Of a stretch of 43,273 nucleotides of DNA, positions 16,740-24,650 are shown piece by piece. Every line of letters starts with the position of its first letter. The first letter of the stretch is position 1. The notes under the pieces are model-generated. The model was not told the DNA's origin. It made no database searches and saw nothing but the letters and a program-made list of their open reading frames with translations. A program made the translations under genes and the position numbers. Source of the DNA: Burkholderiaceae bacterium (GTDB taxonomy: Bacteria > Pseudomonadota > Gammaproteobacteria > Burkholderiales > Burkholderiaceae_C); the NCBI GenBank assembly GCA_028685665.1, contig JAQUDN010000006.1, positions 1 to 43,273 of the forward strand, written 5' to 3'.

Positions 16740-18419
16740 TCAATCCATCGTCATCGTGGCGATGTCGATGAACCAGCTCTTGGGCTGCACGACGTTCTTG
16801 ACCTTGGCCGAAATCGCCCGAGGTCCCACGTCGTGGGCGATCCACACGAAGGGCGCGTCTTCCACGATGTGCGCATGCAGTTTGGCCAGGGCCGCGTCGC
16901 GGGGCTTCTCGTCAAAGGCCGTGCGGGCATCGGCGACCAGCTTGTCCACTTCGGCATTGCCGTAGTAGCCCCAGTTGTTCGACACGGGCGGAAAGGCCTT
17001 GGTGCTGACAAAGCGCACCATCGCAAAGAAGGGGTCCATGGCGGCGAAGCTGATGTTGACCGCATTGGCGCCGTTGGCCGAAGGGTCCTTCGCGCCCTTG
17101 CGCCAGTTGGTGAACAGGGTGTTCCACTCGATCACGTCAAACTGCACATCGAAGTAGCACTGCTTGAGCGACTGCTGCGCGAATTCGTTCATGGGCAGCG
17201 GCTGCATCTGGCCCGAACCCGAGGCCGAGATCTGCACCTTGACCTTGATGGGTTTGGCGGCCGAATAACCGGCCTGGGTCATCAGCGCCTGGGCGGCTTT
17301 GACGTCGTACCGGATGTCGAACTTGGGGTTGCCCCACCACGGATGGCCGGGCTCCACCGTGCCTTTGGGTTCGGCCATCATGCCGCCGAGCAGCTGCTTC
17401 ATGCCGGAGCGGTCGATGCACAGGTTGGCGGCCTGGCGCACCCGCTTGTCCAGCCAGGGCGAGCCTTCCGCGAACGACAGCTGCCAAGGCCACACATGGG
17501 GCTGGGCATTGGAGTAGATCTTGAAGCCGCGCTGGGTGATCTGCGGCATGGCATCGGGGGCCGGGGCCTCGATCCAGTCCACCTGGCCGCCCAGCAGGGC
17601 GGCCGTGCGGGCGTTGGCTTCGGGCATGGGCAGCATCACGACCTTGTCGATCTTGGGGGTGCGCTTGGCGTCCCAGTAGGCCTTGTTGGCGCCCAGTTCC
17701 AGGCGTTCCCGGGCGACAAAGCGCAGCACCTTGAAAGGGCCCGAACCCGAGGGGTCGGCGGCGAACGCGGTCCAGGCGGCCTTGGAGCGGTCGGCGGCGG
17801 CGGTCACGCTGGCCGGCACGGCCTTGAACTTGGCCTCCCAATGGGCCGGCGAGGCCATGAACAGGTTGGTGAGGTTGATGGGCAGGAAGGCATCGGGTTC
17901 GCTGGTGGTGAGTTCCACCGTCAGATCGTCGATCTTGCGGGCCGAGCGCAGCGTGGGCATGCGCGAGGCCGTGACGCCCACCTGGCTGGGGTCGAAGTGG
18001 GCAGCCTCCTTGTCGAGCACCTTGGCCACGTTCCAGACCACGGCATCGGCATTGAAGGCCGAGCCATCATGGAACTTGACGTCGGGGCGCAGCTTGAACA
18101 CCCATTTGGTCTTGTCCTTGTCGTTCACCGCCCACGAGAGCGCCAGGCCGGGCACCACCACGCTGGGCGCGCTGGCCTTGGACAGGTCCCATTGGCTCAG
18201 TGCGTCGTAGATCGGAATGCCGGTAAAACGGTTGCCTTCAAAGCCCTGGTCGGGCTGTCCCAGGGTCCGCGGAATGTCGGCCGCCGTCATGGCGATGCGC
18301 AAAACCTTCTCCTGGGCCAGGGCGGCCGAGCCTGCCGCCAGCGACAGGGCCGTGGCAAGGGCCAGCGCCACGGGGCTGCGGGCCAGGGGGCGATGTTGTG
18401 ACAAACGGACTGTGTTCAT
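16740..18419 (-). CDS. Periplasmic substrate-binding protein, ABC transporter family 5 (peptide/nickel/opine type)
   Basis: 559 residues from the ATG at 18419, preceded by AAGGTGG as ribosome site. The signal peptide covers about residues 1-36 (VALALATALSLAAGSAALAQ). The SBP_bac_5 fold is recognised from LRIAMTAADIPRTLGQPDQ, WVFKLRPDVKFHDGSAFNADAV (in two parts of the conserved block) and the C-terminal TAFDEKPRDAALAKLHAHIV. It captures the solute and delivers it to the two permeases. First gene of a six-gene operon ending with the amidase. Family 5 proteins bind peptides but also many non-peptide solutes, so the ligand is open. Confidence 0.92.
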   Translation of the reverse strand: MNTVRLSQHRPLARSPVALALATALSLAAGSAALAQEKVLRIAMTAADIPRTLGQPDQGFEGNRFTGIPIYDALSQWDLSKASAPSVVVPGLALSWAVNDKDKTKWVFKLRPDVKFHDGSAFNADAVVWNVAKVLDKEAAHFDPSQVGVTASRMPTLRSARKIDDLTVELTTSEPDAFLPINLTNLFMASPAHWEAKFKAVPASVTAAADRSKAAWTAFAADPSGSGPFKVLRFVARERLELGANKAYWDAKRTPKIDKVVMLPMPEANARTAALLGGQVDWIEAPAPDAMPQITQRGFKIYSNAQPHVWPWQLSFAEGSPWLDKRVRQAANLCIDRSGMKQLLGGMMAEPKGTVEPGHPWWGNPKFDIRYDVKAAQALMTQAGYSAAKPIKVKVQISASGSGQMQPLPMNEFAQQSLKQCYFDVQFDVIEWNTLFTNWRKGAKDPSANGANAVNISFAAMDPFFAMVRFVSTKAFPPVSNNWGYYGNAEVDKLVADARTAFDEKPRDAALAKLHAHIVEDAPFVWIAHDVGPRAISAKVKNVVQPKSWFIDIATMTMD

Positions 18420-18624
18420 GGGAACCACCTTCTGGGAGTTACGGGTTGAGGGCATACGCCCACCCTCTAAGCAATAGGTGTGCCAAAAATACACAACGTA
18501 TCGATAAACGATTTAATAAAACTGTTTTTCGATGTGCTGAGTTGGGTTTTTGCTGTCTCTGGCGTGGTTTTTGCTGTGGAAAGCGCCATCGCTCTTTTTC
18601 TTCCATCCGACCTGAGGTGAACCC
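18420..18624. promoter_or_regulatory. Divergent control region between transporter operon and M20 hydrolase
   Basis: 205 bp without a gene. The section 18480-18540 is much AT-richer than the surroundings and contains a central ATCGAT with flanks CGT/ACG and an interrupted repeat ATCG-N5-CGAT (18500-18512). This is a plausible operator and divergent promoter site for the nearby IclR regulator, but the binding assignment is speculative. The M20 gene has GAGGTGA about 10 nt before its ATG. Confidence 0.45.
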
Positions 18625-19878
18625 ATGTCCCCTGGCTCCTTGCCCCGAATTGATGCAGACCGTCTCTGGAAATCGCTCATGGAATTGGCCCAGATTGGTG
18701 CAACGCCCAAAGGCGGGGTCTGCCGCATCGCGCTGACCGATGCCGACCGCCTGGGCCGCGACCAGGTGGCCCGCTGGTGCCGGGAGGCGGGGCTGGACGT
18801 GCGCGTGGACGAGGTCGGCAATCTGTTTGCGCGCCGCCCGGGCAGCGACCCCCTGGCGCGCGCCGTGGCCACCGGCAGCCACATCGACACCCAGCCCTCG
18901 GGCGGCAAGTTCGATGGCAACTTTGGCGTGCTGGCCGGCCTGGAGGTGATGCGCACCCTCAACGATCTGGGGGTGCAGACCCGGGCCCCGCTGGAAGTCG
19001 TGGTCTGGACCAACGAGGAAGGCACGCGCTTCACGCCGGTCATGATGGGTTCGGGTGCTTTTGTCGGCGTATTCACCCCCGACTTCGTCCGCGCCCAGAA
19101 AGACCTGGCCGGCCTCACCGTGGGCGAGGAACTCGAGCGCATTGGCTACCGCGGAACGCACCGCTGCGGCGAGGTGCCGGGCGGCATGTTCGCGGCCTAT
19201 TTCGAGGCCCATATCGAACAGGGGCCCGTGCTCGAAGCCCATGGCCTGCCGATTGGCGTGGTCAGCGGCGCCCTGGGCCAGCAGTGGTACGACGTGACCG
19301 TGACCGGCATGGACGCCCACGCCGGGCCGACCCCCATGGCGCTGCGCCGCGATGCCCTGCTCGCGTCCGCGCGCATGGTCGATGCCGTCCAGGCCATCGC
19401 CCTGTCGGAAGCCCCGCACGGCCGCGGCACGGTGGGCTTTCTGCAGGTCACCCCCAATTCCCGGAACGTGATCCCGGGCCAGGTGCAGTTTTCGGTGGAT
19501 TTCCGCCACCTGTCCCAAGACGGCCTGGACCGCATGGACGCGGCGATGCGCGCCACCTTCGAGCGCCTGGCCCGCGACGCCCAGGTGCAGGTGGCGGTGG
19601 CCCGGGTCGTCCAATACGCGCCCTGTGCGTTCGATCCCGCCTGTGTGGCCAGCGTGCGCCAGGCGGCCGAGCAACTGCAGTTGCCCCACATGGACGTGGT
19701 CAGTGGGGCGGGCCACGACGCGGTGTATGTCAATGGCGTGGCGCCCACGGGCATGATTTTCGTGCCCTGCAAGGACGGCATCAGCCACAACGAGATCGAA
19801 GACGCCCAGCCCGAGCACCTGGCCGCCGGTTGCAATGTGCTGCTGCACGCCATGCTGGAACGCGCCGGCACGGCCTGA
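18625..19878 (+). CDS. M20 family N-carbamoyl-amide hydrolase (allantoate amidohydrolase / L-carbamoylase / beta-ureidopropionase type)
   Basis: 417 residues. A binuclear metallo-amidohydrolase that removes carbamoyl groups as ammonia and CO2. Metal ligands are visible: GSHIDTQPSGGKFDG (H86, D97), NEEGTRF (E131/E132), EAHIEQG (H196) and GISHNEIED (H388). The dimerisation domain, with GMDAHAGPTPM, lies between. AllC, HyuC and PydC share these features, so the substrate must be judged from context: AllA nearby favours allantoate, whereas the beta-alanine genes downstream would suit N-carbamoyl-beta-alanine. It is followed 21 bp later by the racemase-like gene. Confidence 0.9.
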   Translation: MSPGSLPRIDADRLWKSLMELAQIGATPKGGVCRIALTDADRLGRDQVARWCREAGLDVRVDEVGNLFARRPGSDPLARAVATGSHIDTQPSGGKFDGNFGVLAGLEVMRTLNDLGVQTRAPLEVVVWTNEEGTRFTPVMMGSGAFVGVFTPDFVRAQKDLAGLTVGEELERIGYRGTHRCGEVPGGMFAAYFEAHIEQGPVLEAHGLPIGVVSGALGQQWYDVTVTGMDAHAGPTPMALRRDALLASARMVDAVQAIALSEAPHGRGTVGFLQVTPNSRNVIPGQVQFSVDFRHLSQDGLDRMDAAMRATFERLARDAQVQVAVARVVQYAPCAFDPACVASVRQAAEQLQLPHMDVVSGAGHDAVYVNGVAPTGMIFVPCKDGISHNEIEDAQPEHLAAGCNVLLHAMLERAGTA

Positions 19879-19899
19879 GCCGTCCGCCAGGAGACACCG

Positions 19900-20616
19900 A
19901 TGCACACCGTGCTGGTCATCAATCCCAATACCACCGTTCAGGTCACCGACACGCTGCTGCGGCACCTGGGGGGCTCGACCCCCCAGAGGCAGCTGCAGGG
20001 CGCCACCGCCGCGTTTGGTGCGCCCTACATCGCCGATGAGGCCAGCTACTGCATCGCGGGCCATGCCGTGCTGGAGGCCTGGGCGCAGCGGCCGCCGCCA
20101 CCCGGCGGCGCGTACAGCGCCGTGCTGGTGGGCTGCTTTGGCGACCCGGGGGTGGACGCCTTGCGCGAGGTGGCGCAGCGACCGGTCCTTGGCCTGGCCG
20201 AGGTGTCCCTGCAGGCCCTGCAGCACCAGGGCCGGCGCCGCATTGCCGTGGTCACCGGGGGGGCGGCGTGGCAGCCGATGCTGGAGCGCTGGTGCCGTGC
20301 CACCGGCTATGCGCCCGGGGGCGGCAGGTCGGTGGAAGTCTGTGCCATCGCCACCCTGCCGCAATCGGGCATTGCGCTCATGCAATCGCCAGAACAGGCC
20401 GTGCCGTCGCTGGTCCAGGCCTGTACCGCAGCGGCACGCAACAGCGGTGCCGACGCCGTGCTGATCGGCGGCGCGGGCCTGGCCGGCCTGGGCGCTCTGG
20501 TGCGGCCCCAGGTGGATTTTCCGGTGATCGACTCCGTGGAGGCCGCGCGCTGGTGGCTGGACACCCTGGCGGCGCCCGGCACCTCCCTGCCGGGGGCCGG
20601 CTGCACCGGCCCGTGA
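19900..20616 (+). CDS. Asp/Glu/hydantoin racemase-like protein lacking the second catalytic cysteine
   Basis: 238 residues with AGGAGA ribosome site. The family N-terminus VLVINPNTT and the first catalytic region VGCFGDPG (C79) are present. In classical hydantoin and allantoin racemases a second cysteine sits in a motif like LGCAGM in the C-terminal half; here that region reads LIGGAGLAGLGAL, with Gly-Gly-Ala and no cysteine. Family membership is clear, but two-base racemisation through a Cys/Cys pair is doubtful. It could be a one-base racemase, a decarboxylase-like enzyme or a ligand-binding relative. Cotranscription with the M20 hydrolase is likely. It may be the equivalent of allantoin racemase HpxA. 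Confidence 0.82.
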   Translation: MHTVLVINPNTTVQVTDTLLRHLGGSTPQRQLQGATAAFGAPYIADEASYCIAGHAVLEAWAQRPPPPGGAYSAVLVGCFGDPGVDALREVAQRPVLGLAEVSLQALQHQGRRRIAVVTGGAAWQPMLERWCRATGYAPGGGRSVEVCAIATLPQSGIALMQSPEQAVPSLVQACTAAARNSGADAVLIGGAGLAGLGALVRPQVDFPVIDSVEAARWWLDTLAAPGTSLPGAGCTGP

Positions 20617-20617
20617 A

Positions 20618-20634
20618 CGGCCCGGGTGGGGCCG
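20618..20634. terminator. Small hairpin in the convergent gap between racemase-like and IclR genes
   Basis: CGGCCC at 20618-20623 and GGGCCG at 20629-20634 flank a 5-nt loop within the 19-bp gap between two stop codons. No clear T-run follows, so a bidirectional terminator role is only suggested by position. Confidence 0.3.
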
Positions 20635-20635
20635 C

Positions 20636-21448
20636 TTAGCCCGGGGTGCCCAGGCGCGAGATGGCGCGGGCGCACTCCATCACCAGCGGCACCAGGGTGT
20701 GTTCGGCTGCTTCCAGGGTCCAGCGGCTGGTGGGCGGGGCCACATGCACGGCCCCGATGGCCTCGCCGCGCGCATTGAACACGGGTGCGGCAAGGCCCAT
20801 GTCGCCCAGGAAGAGTTCCTCGCAGTTCGTGGCGTAGCCCCGGAGCTTGCAGGCCTGCAGCCCGGCCATGAGCGCATCCACGTCCGTGACCGTGTTCCGG
20901 GTGCGCGCCGGGCGGGGCATGGCCGTGAGCTGGGCCCGGGCTTCCGCCTCGGGCAGTTGGCCGAGGTAGGCCCGGCCGGAGCTGCTGGCGTACATCGGGA
21001 TGCGCATTCCCACGGGGGTGAGCACCGGAATGTGCTGCGTGGTGAGGATTTGCGCCACGTAGACCATGTCGAACCCCACCGGCTCGGTGAGGCTGGCGGT
21101 TTCGCCGCTGGCCCGGGCCAGTTGCGACAGGTAGGGGTGGGCCGCGGCGATCAGCGGGTGGGCGTCCAGGTAGTTGAAGCCCAGCTCGATCACCTGCGGC
21201 AGAAGGCGAAAGCGCCGTGTCTGCGGGTGCTTGCCCACGTAACCCAGGACCTGCAGCGTGTGCACCGTGCGCTGGGCCGATCCCTTGCTCATGCCGGTCC
21301 GTTCGGCCAGTTCCGACAGGGTCAGCGTGCGGTGCGCGGCCGAGAAAGCGCGCAGCACCGCCAGGCCTTTTTCCAGGGATTGGTTGAACAAGGGGTCGGG
21401 CGCGCGGGCCGGTGCATCAGCGGAAGGCGCGGGGCGCGGCAGGGGCAT
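20636..21448 (-). CDS. IclR-family transcriptional regulator
   Basis: About 270 residues from the ATG at 21448; an ATG at 21511 would add 21 residues of proline-rich leader. The winged helix-turn-helix is at about residues 22-85: QSLEKGLAVLRAFSAAHRTL, then LSELAERTGMSKGSAQRTVHT. The C-terminal effector domain (GAF-like) includes GMRIPMYASSSGRAYLGQL and GAVHVAPPTSRW. IclR proteins control catabolic operons in response to small-molecule ligands. It is convergent with the racemase-like gene and probably regulates the divergent transporter and M20 hydrolase promoters. Confidence 0.9.
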   Translation of the reverse strand: MPLPRPAPSADAPARAPDPLFNQSLEKGLAVLRAFSAAHRTLTLSELAERTGMSKGSAQRTVHTLQVLGYVGKHPQTRRFRLLPQVIELGFNYLDAHPLIAAAHPYLSQLARASGETASLTEPVGFDMVYVAQILTTQHIPVLTPVGMRIPMYASSSGRAYLGQLPEAEARAQLTAMPRPARTRNTVTDVDALMAGLQACKLRGYATNCEELFLGDMGLAAPVFNARGEAIGAVHVAPPTSRWTLEAAEHTLVPLVMECARAISRLGTPG

Positions 21449-21540
21449 GGGCGTGGAGGGCGCTTGGCAGGGCGCCGGCAGTTCGGATCGAGACAGAAAT
21501 CGCGGACCCATTCTAGGGGCTCATGCGGGCCCCGGGCCCG

Positions 21541-23052
21541 TCAGTGGCTGCTGGGGAAACTGAACACCGTGCCTTCGCGCACCCCGGCCGACGGCCAGCG
21601 CTGCGTGATGGTCTTGCGCCGGGTGTAGAAGCGCACCGCATCGGGGCCGTAGGCGTGCAGGTCGCCAAACAGGCTGCGCTTCCAGCCGCCAAACGAGTGG
21701 GAGGCCACGGGCACCGGCAGGGGCACGTTCACGCCCACCATGCCGACCTGGATGTGGTCGGTGAAGTAGCGGGCCGCTTCGCCGTCGCGGGTGAAGAGGC
21801 AGGTGCCGTTGCCGTATTCGTGGTCGTTGATGAGCTGCATCGCTGCCTCCAGCGTGGCCACGCGCACCACGCCGAGCACCGGGCCGAAGATTTCTTCCTG
21901 GTAGATCTTCATGCCGGGCTGGACGTGGTCGAACAGGCAGGCGCCCAGGAAGTAGCCCTCCTCGTGGCCTTCCACCTGCAGGGTGCGGCCATCGACCACC
22001 AGCGTGGCACCCTCGGCCACGCCGCTGTCCACGTAGGCCTTGACGCTCTCGAAGTGCTGCCGGCTGACCAGCGGGCCCATGTCGCTGCGCGGGTCGGTGC
22101 CGGGGCCGACCTTGAGGCGGGCTATTTCGGCTTTCAGGCCGGCCACCACCGCATCGCCCACCGCGTCACCCACGGCCACCACCAGCGGGATGGCCATGCA
22201 GCGCTCGCCGCAGGAGCCATAGGCCGCGCCCATCAGGGCCCTCACGGCATTGGGGAGGTCGGCATCGGGCATGACGATGGCGTGGTTCTTGGCGCCGCCC
22301 AGGGCCTGCACGCGCTTGCCGTGCTGGCAGCCCGTGGCGTAGATCGATTCCGCCACCGGCGTGGAGCCCACGAAGCTCACGGCTTTGACGCGCGGGTCCT
22401 GCAGCAGCGTGTCCACCGCCCGCTTGTCGCCCTGGACCACGTTGAGCACACCGGGCGGCAGGCCGGCTTCCAGTGCGAGCTGGGCGATGAACAGCGCGCT
22501 GCTGGGCGCGCGCTCCGAGGGCTTGAGCACAAAGGTGTTACCGCAGGCCACGGCCATGGGCCACATCCACAGCGGCACCATGGCCGGAAAATTGAACGGC
22601 GTGATGCCTGCGCACACCCCCAGGGGCTGGAACTCGCTCCAGCTGTCGATGCCCGGGCCCACGTTGCGGCTGTGCTCGCCCTTGAGCAGCTCGGGGACAT
22701 AGCTGGCGTATTCGACGTTCTCGATCCCGCGCTGCAGCTCGCCGTGGGCATCCGACAGCACTTTGCCGTGCTCGGCGGTGATCAGCGCGGCGATCTGGTC
22801 GGCGTTGGCTTCGAGCAGCCCCTTCAGCTGGCCCATGGTGCGCGCCCGCTTCAGGGGGGGCGTGTTGCGCCAGGCGGGAAAAGCGGCCTCGGCCGAGGCG
22901 ATGGCGGCTTGCACCGTGGCCGGGCTGGCCAGCGCCACGCGGGTGTGCGACTGGCCGGTGGCGGGGTTGAACACCGGCTGCGTGCGCTCGGTGTCGGCCA
23001 CGATCTGGCCATCGATCAGGTGGCCGATGGTGGAGAGGGGGGCGTGGTTCAT
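21541..23052 (-). CDS. mmsA: CoA-acylating (methyl)malonate-semialdehyde dehydrogenase MmsA
   Basis: 503 residues from the ATG at 23052. The enzyme converts malonate or methylmalonate semialdehyde plus CoA and NAD to acetyl-CoA or propionyl-CoA and CO2. Signatures are ITPFNFPAMVPLWMWPMAVA, FVGSTPVAESIYATG (NAD site), and the catalytic cysteine in GSCGERCMAIP (C285). The start HLIDGQIV and the end ASHSFGGWKRSLFGDLHAYG are family-typical. With the aminotransferase gene upstream on the same strand (136-bp gap) it forms the beta-alanine to acetyl-CoA route. A perfect 14-bp palindrome sits just upstream and suggests separate control. Confidence 0.94.
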   Translation of the reverse strand: MNHAPLSTIGHLIDGQIVADTERTQPVFNPATGQSHTRVALASPATVQAAIASAEAAFPAWRNTPPLKRARTMGQLKGLLEANADQIAALITAEHGKVLSDAHGELQRGIENVEYASYVPELLKGEHSRNVGPGIDSWSEFQPLGVCAGITPFNFPAMVPLWMWPMAVACGNTFVLKPSERAPSSALFIAQLALEAGLPPGVLNVVQGDKRAVDTLLQDPRVKAVSFVGSTPVAESIYATGCQHGKRVQALGGAKNHAIVMPDADLPNAVRALMGAAYGSCGERCMAIPLVVAVGDAVGDAVVAGLKAEIARLKVGPGTDPRSDMGPLVSRQHFESVKAYVDSGVAEGATLVVDGRTLQVEGHEEGYFLGACLFDHVQPGMKIYQEEIFGPVLGVVRVATLEAAMQLINDHEYGNGTCLFTRDGEAARYFTDHIQVGMVGVNVPLPVPVASHSFGGWKRSLFGDLHAYGPDAVRFYTRRKTITQRWPSAGVREGTVFSFPSSH

Positions 23053-23067
23053 GAAAATCAAGGGTAA

Positions 23068-23103
23068 AAAGTGCTTCAAACGCTTTTGTATAAAGCGCTT
23101 TAT
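23068..23103. promoter_or_regulatory. Operator-like palindrome cluster upstream of mmsA
   Basis: ATAAAGCGCTTTAT at 23090-23103 is a perfect 14-bp palindrome 38 bp before the mmsA start. Two similar half-conserved words lie between it and the gene: AAAGTGCTT at 23068-23076 and AAACGCTTTT at 23078-23087. This repetition of AAAGCGCTT-like sites in an AT-rich patch is typical of an operator for a dimeric repressor. Confidence 0.6.
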
Positions 23104-23188
23104 GCTATTAAATTAGGAGTTTTTTCCCGGGGTTGAGGCGGCTGCGCGCGGGCCAGACGCCACCGCGCAGCGCCGCAGGGGGTTCATC

Positions 23189-24544
23189 TCACGCTGTCTC
23201 GGCCAGCGCATCGCCCAAGGCGTTCACCAGGCGGTCGATCTCGGCTTTTTCGCTGATGAAGGGCGGTGCCAGCTGGAGGGTGTCGCCGCCGTAGCGCACG
23301 TAAAAGCCTTTTTTCCAGCATTGCATGGCGACTTCGCTGGGGCGCTTGGCGGGCTCCCCGGGCACCGGGGCGATCGTGAAACCGGCCGCCAGGCCAAAGT
23401 TGCGGATGTCCAGCACATGCTTGGCGCCCTTCAGGCTGTGCACGGCCTGCTCGAAATACGGGGCCAGCGCCTGCACGCGGCCGAGCATGTCTTCCTGCTC
23501 CAGGAGGTCGAGGGTCGCCAGACCGGCGGCGCAGGCCACGGGGTGGGCCGAGTAGGTGTAGCCATGCGGGAACTCCAGCATGTATTCCGGGCCCCCCGCC
23601 GCCATGAAGGTGTCGTAGATCTCCTTGCGGGCCACCACGCCCCCCAGGGGCTGCACGCCGTTGGTCACCTGCTTGGCGAAGTTCAGGATGTCGGGCGTCA
23701 CGCCAAAGGCTTCGGCGCCGGTCCAGGCACCCGAGCGGCCAAAGCCGCTGATCACTTCGTCAAAAATCAGCAGGATGTCGTGCTGCGTGCAGATCTCGCG
23801 CAGGCGCTGCAGATAGCCCACCGGCGGAATCACCACCCCCGCCGAGCCCGAAAAAGGCTCGACGATCACCGCCGCGATGTTCGAGGCATCGTGCAGCGCG
23901 ATCACATCGAGCAGGCGGTCGGCCAGCTCCTTGCCGGTGGGGGGCAGGCCCCGGTGGAAGGAGCCCGCAGGCGGCTGGGTGTGCGGGAGGTGGTCGGCTT
24001 CGAGGCCCTGGCCGAACAGCTTGCGGTTGGCTGCGATGCCCCCCACCGAAATCCCGCCGAAATTCACGCCGTGGTAGCCCTTTTCGCGGCCGATCAGGCG
24101 GGTCTTGCTGCCCTGGCCCTTGGCGCGCCAGTAGGCGCGCGCCATTTTCAGCGAGGTGTCGGCGGCCTCGGAGCCCGAGCCGGTGAAGAACACGTAATCC
24201 AGGCCTTGCGGCATCAGCGCCTTGATGCGGTTGGCCAGCTCGAACGACAGCGGGTGGCCGAACTGGAAGGCCGGGGCGTAATCGAGTTGCAGCGCCTGCT
24301 GGCCGATGGCCTCGGCGATCTCGCGGCGGCCATGGCCCAGGCCCGCGCACCACAGGCCCGACAGGCCGTCGAAGATCTTGCGGCCTTCGGCATCGGTGTA
24401 GTAGGCCCCGCTGCCCCCCACGATCATCCGCGGCTGGGCCTTGAACTGGCGGTTGGCGGTGTAGGGCATCCAGTGGGCATCGAGCCATGCCGCGTCCAGG
24501 CGGGGGGGGGCCGCGCTTGCGGGGGCGATGTCAGCAAAGGGCAT
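23189..24544 (-). CDS. Omega-amino acid (beta-alanine):pyruvate aminotransferase, class III
   Basis: 451 residues from the ATG at 24544, chosen because GGAG lies 6 nt upstream; TTG at 24556 is a poorer start. A PLP-dependent transaminase: TGSGSEAADTSLKMAR (phosphate-binding), EPFSGSAGVVIPP, FDEVISGFGR, and the Schiff-base lysine K291 in NFAKQVTNGVQPLG. It moves the amino group of beta-alanine or another omega-amino acid to pyruvate, giving malonate semialdehyde for MmsA. The minus-strand coding of residues 12-14 contains a run of eight C (24502-24509), a potential slippage site. It is divergent from a LysR gene. Confidence 0.92.
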   Translation of the reverse strand: MPFADIAPASAAPPRLDAAWLDAHWMPYTANRQFKAQPRMIVGGSGAYYTDAEGRKIFDGLSGLWCAGLGHGRREIAEAIGQQALQLDYAPAFQFGHPLSFELANRIKALMPQGLDYVFFTGSGSEAADTSLKMARAYWRAKGQGSKTRLIGREKGYHGVNFGGISVGGIAANRKLFGQGLEADHLPHTQPPAGSFHRGLPPTGKELADRLLDVIALHDASNIAAVIVEPFSGSAGVVIPPVGYLQRLREICTQHDILLIFDEVISGFGRSGAWTGAEAFGVTPDILNFAKQVTNGVQPLGGVVARKEIYDTFMAAGGPEYMLEFPHGYTYSAHPVACAAGLATLDLLEQEDMLGRVQALAPYFEQAVHSLKGAKHVLDIRNFGLAAGFTIAPVPGEPAKRPSEVAMQCWKKGFYVRYGGDTLQLAPPFISEKAEIDRLVNALGDALAETA

Positions 24545-24583
24545 GGGGGTCTCCAATCCAAAACAGAGGGCCAGCCCGCATTG

Positions 24584-24650
24584 TTGGGGCGGGTGTTAAT
24601 CTCTCCAATGCCCCAATATCAATGTTTACTTGACGATTCATGCAAGTAAA
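24584..24650. promoter_or_regulatory. Aminotransferase/LysR divergent control region with two inverted repeats
   Basis: The first repeat is TTGGGGC at 24584-24590 with GCCCCAA at 24610-24616. The second is TTTACTTG at 24625-24632 with CAAGTAAA at 24643-24650, perfect 8-bp arms around a 10-base centre that contains the LysR start codon (24640-24642). A LysR regulator binding between divergent genes and at its own start would control both. No Shine-Dalgarno sequence precedes that ATG. Confidence 0.55.
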
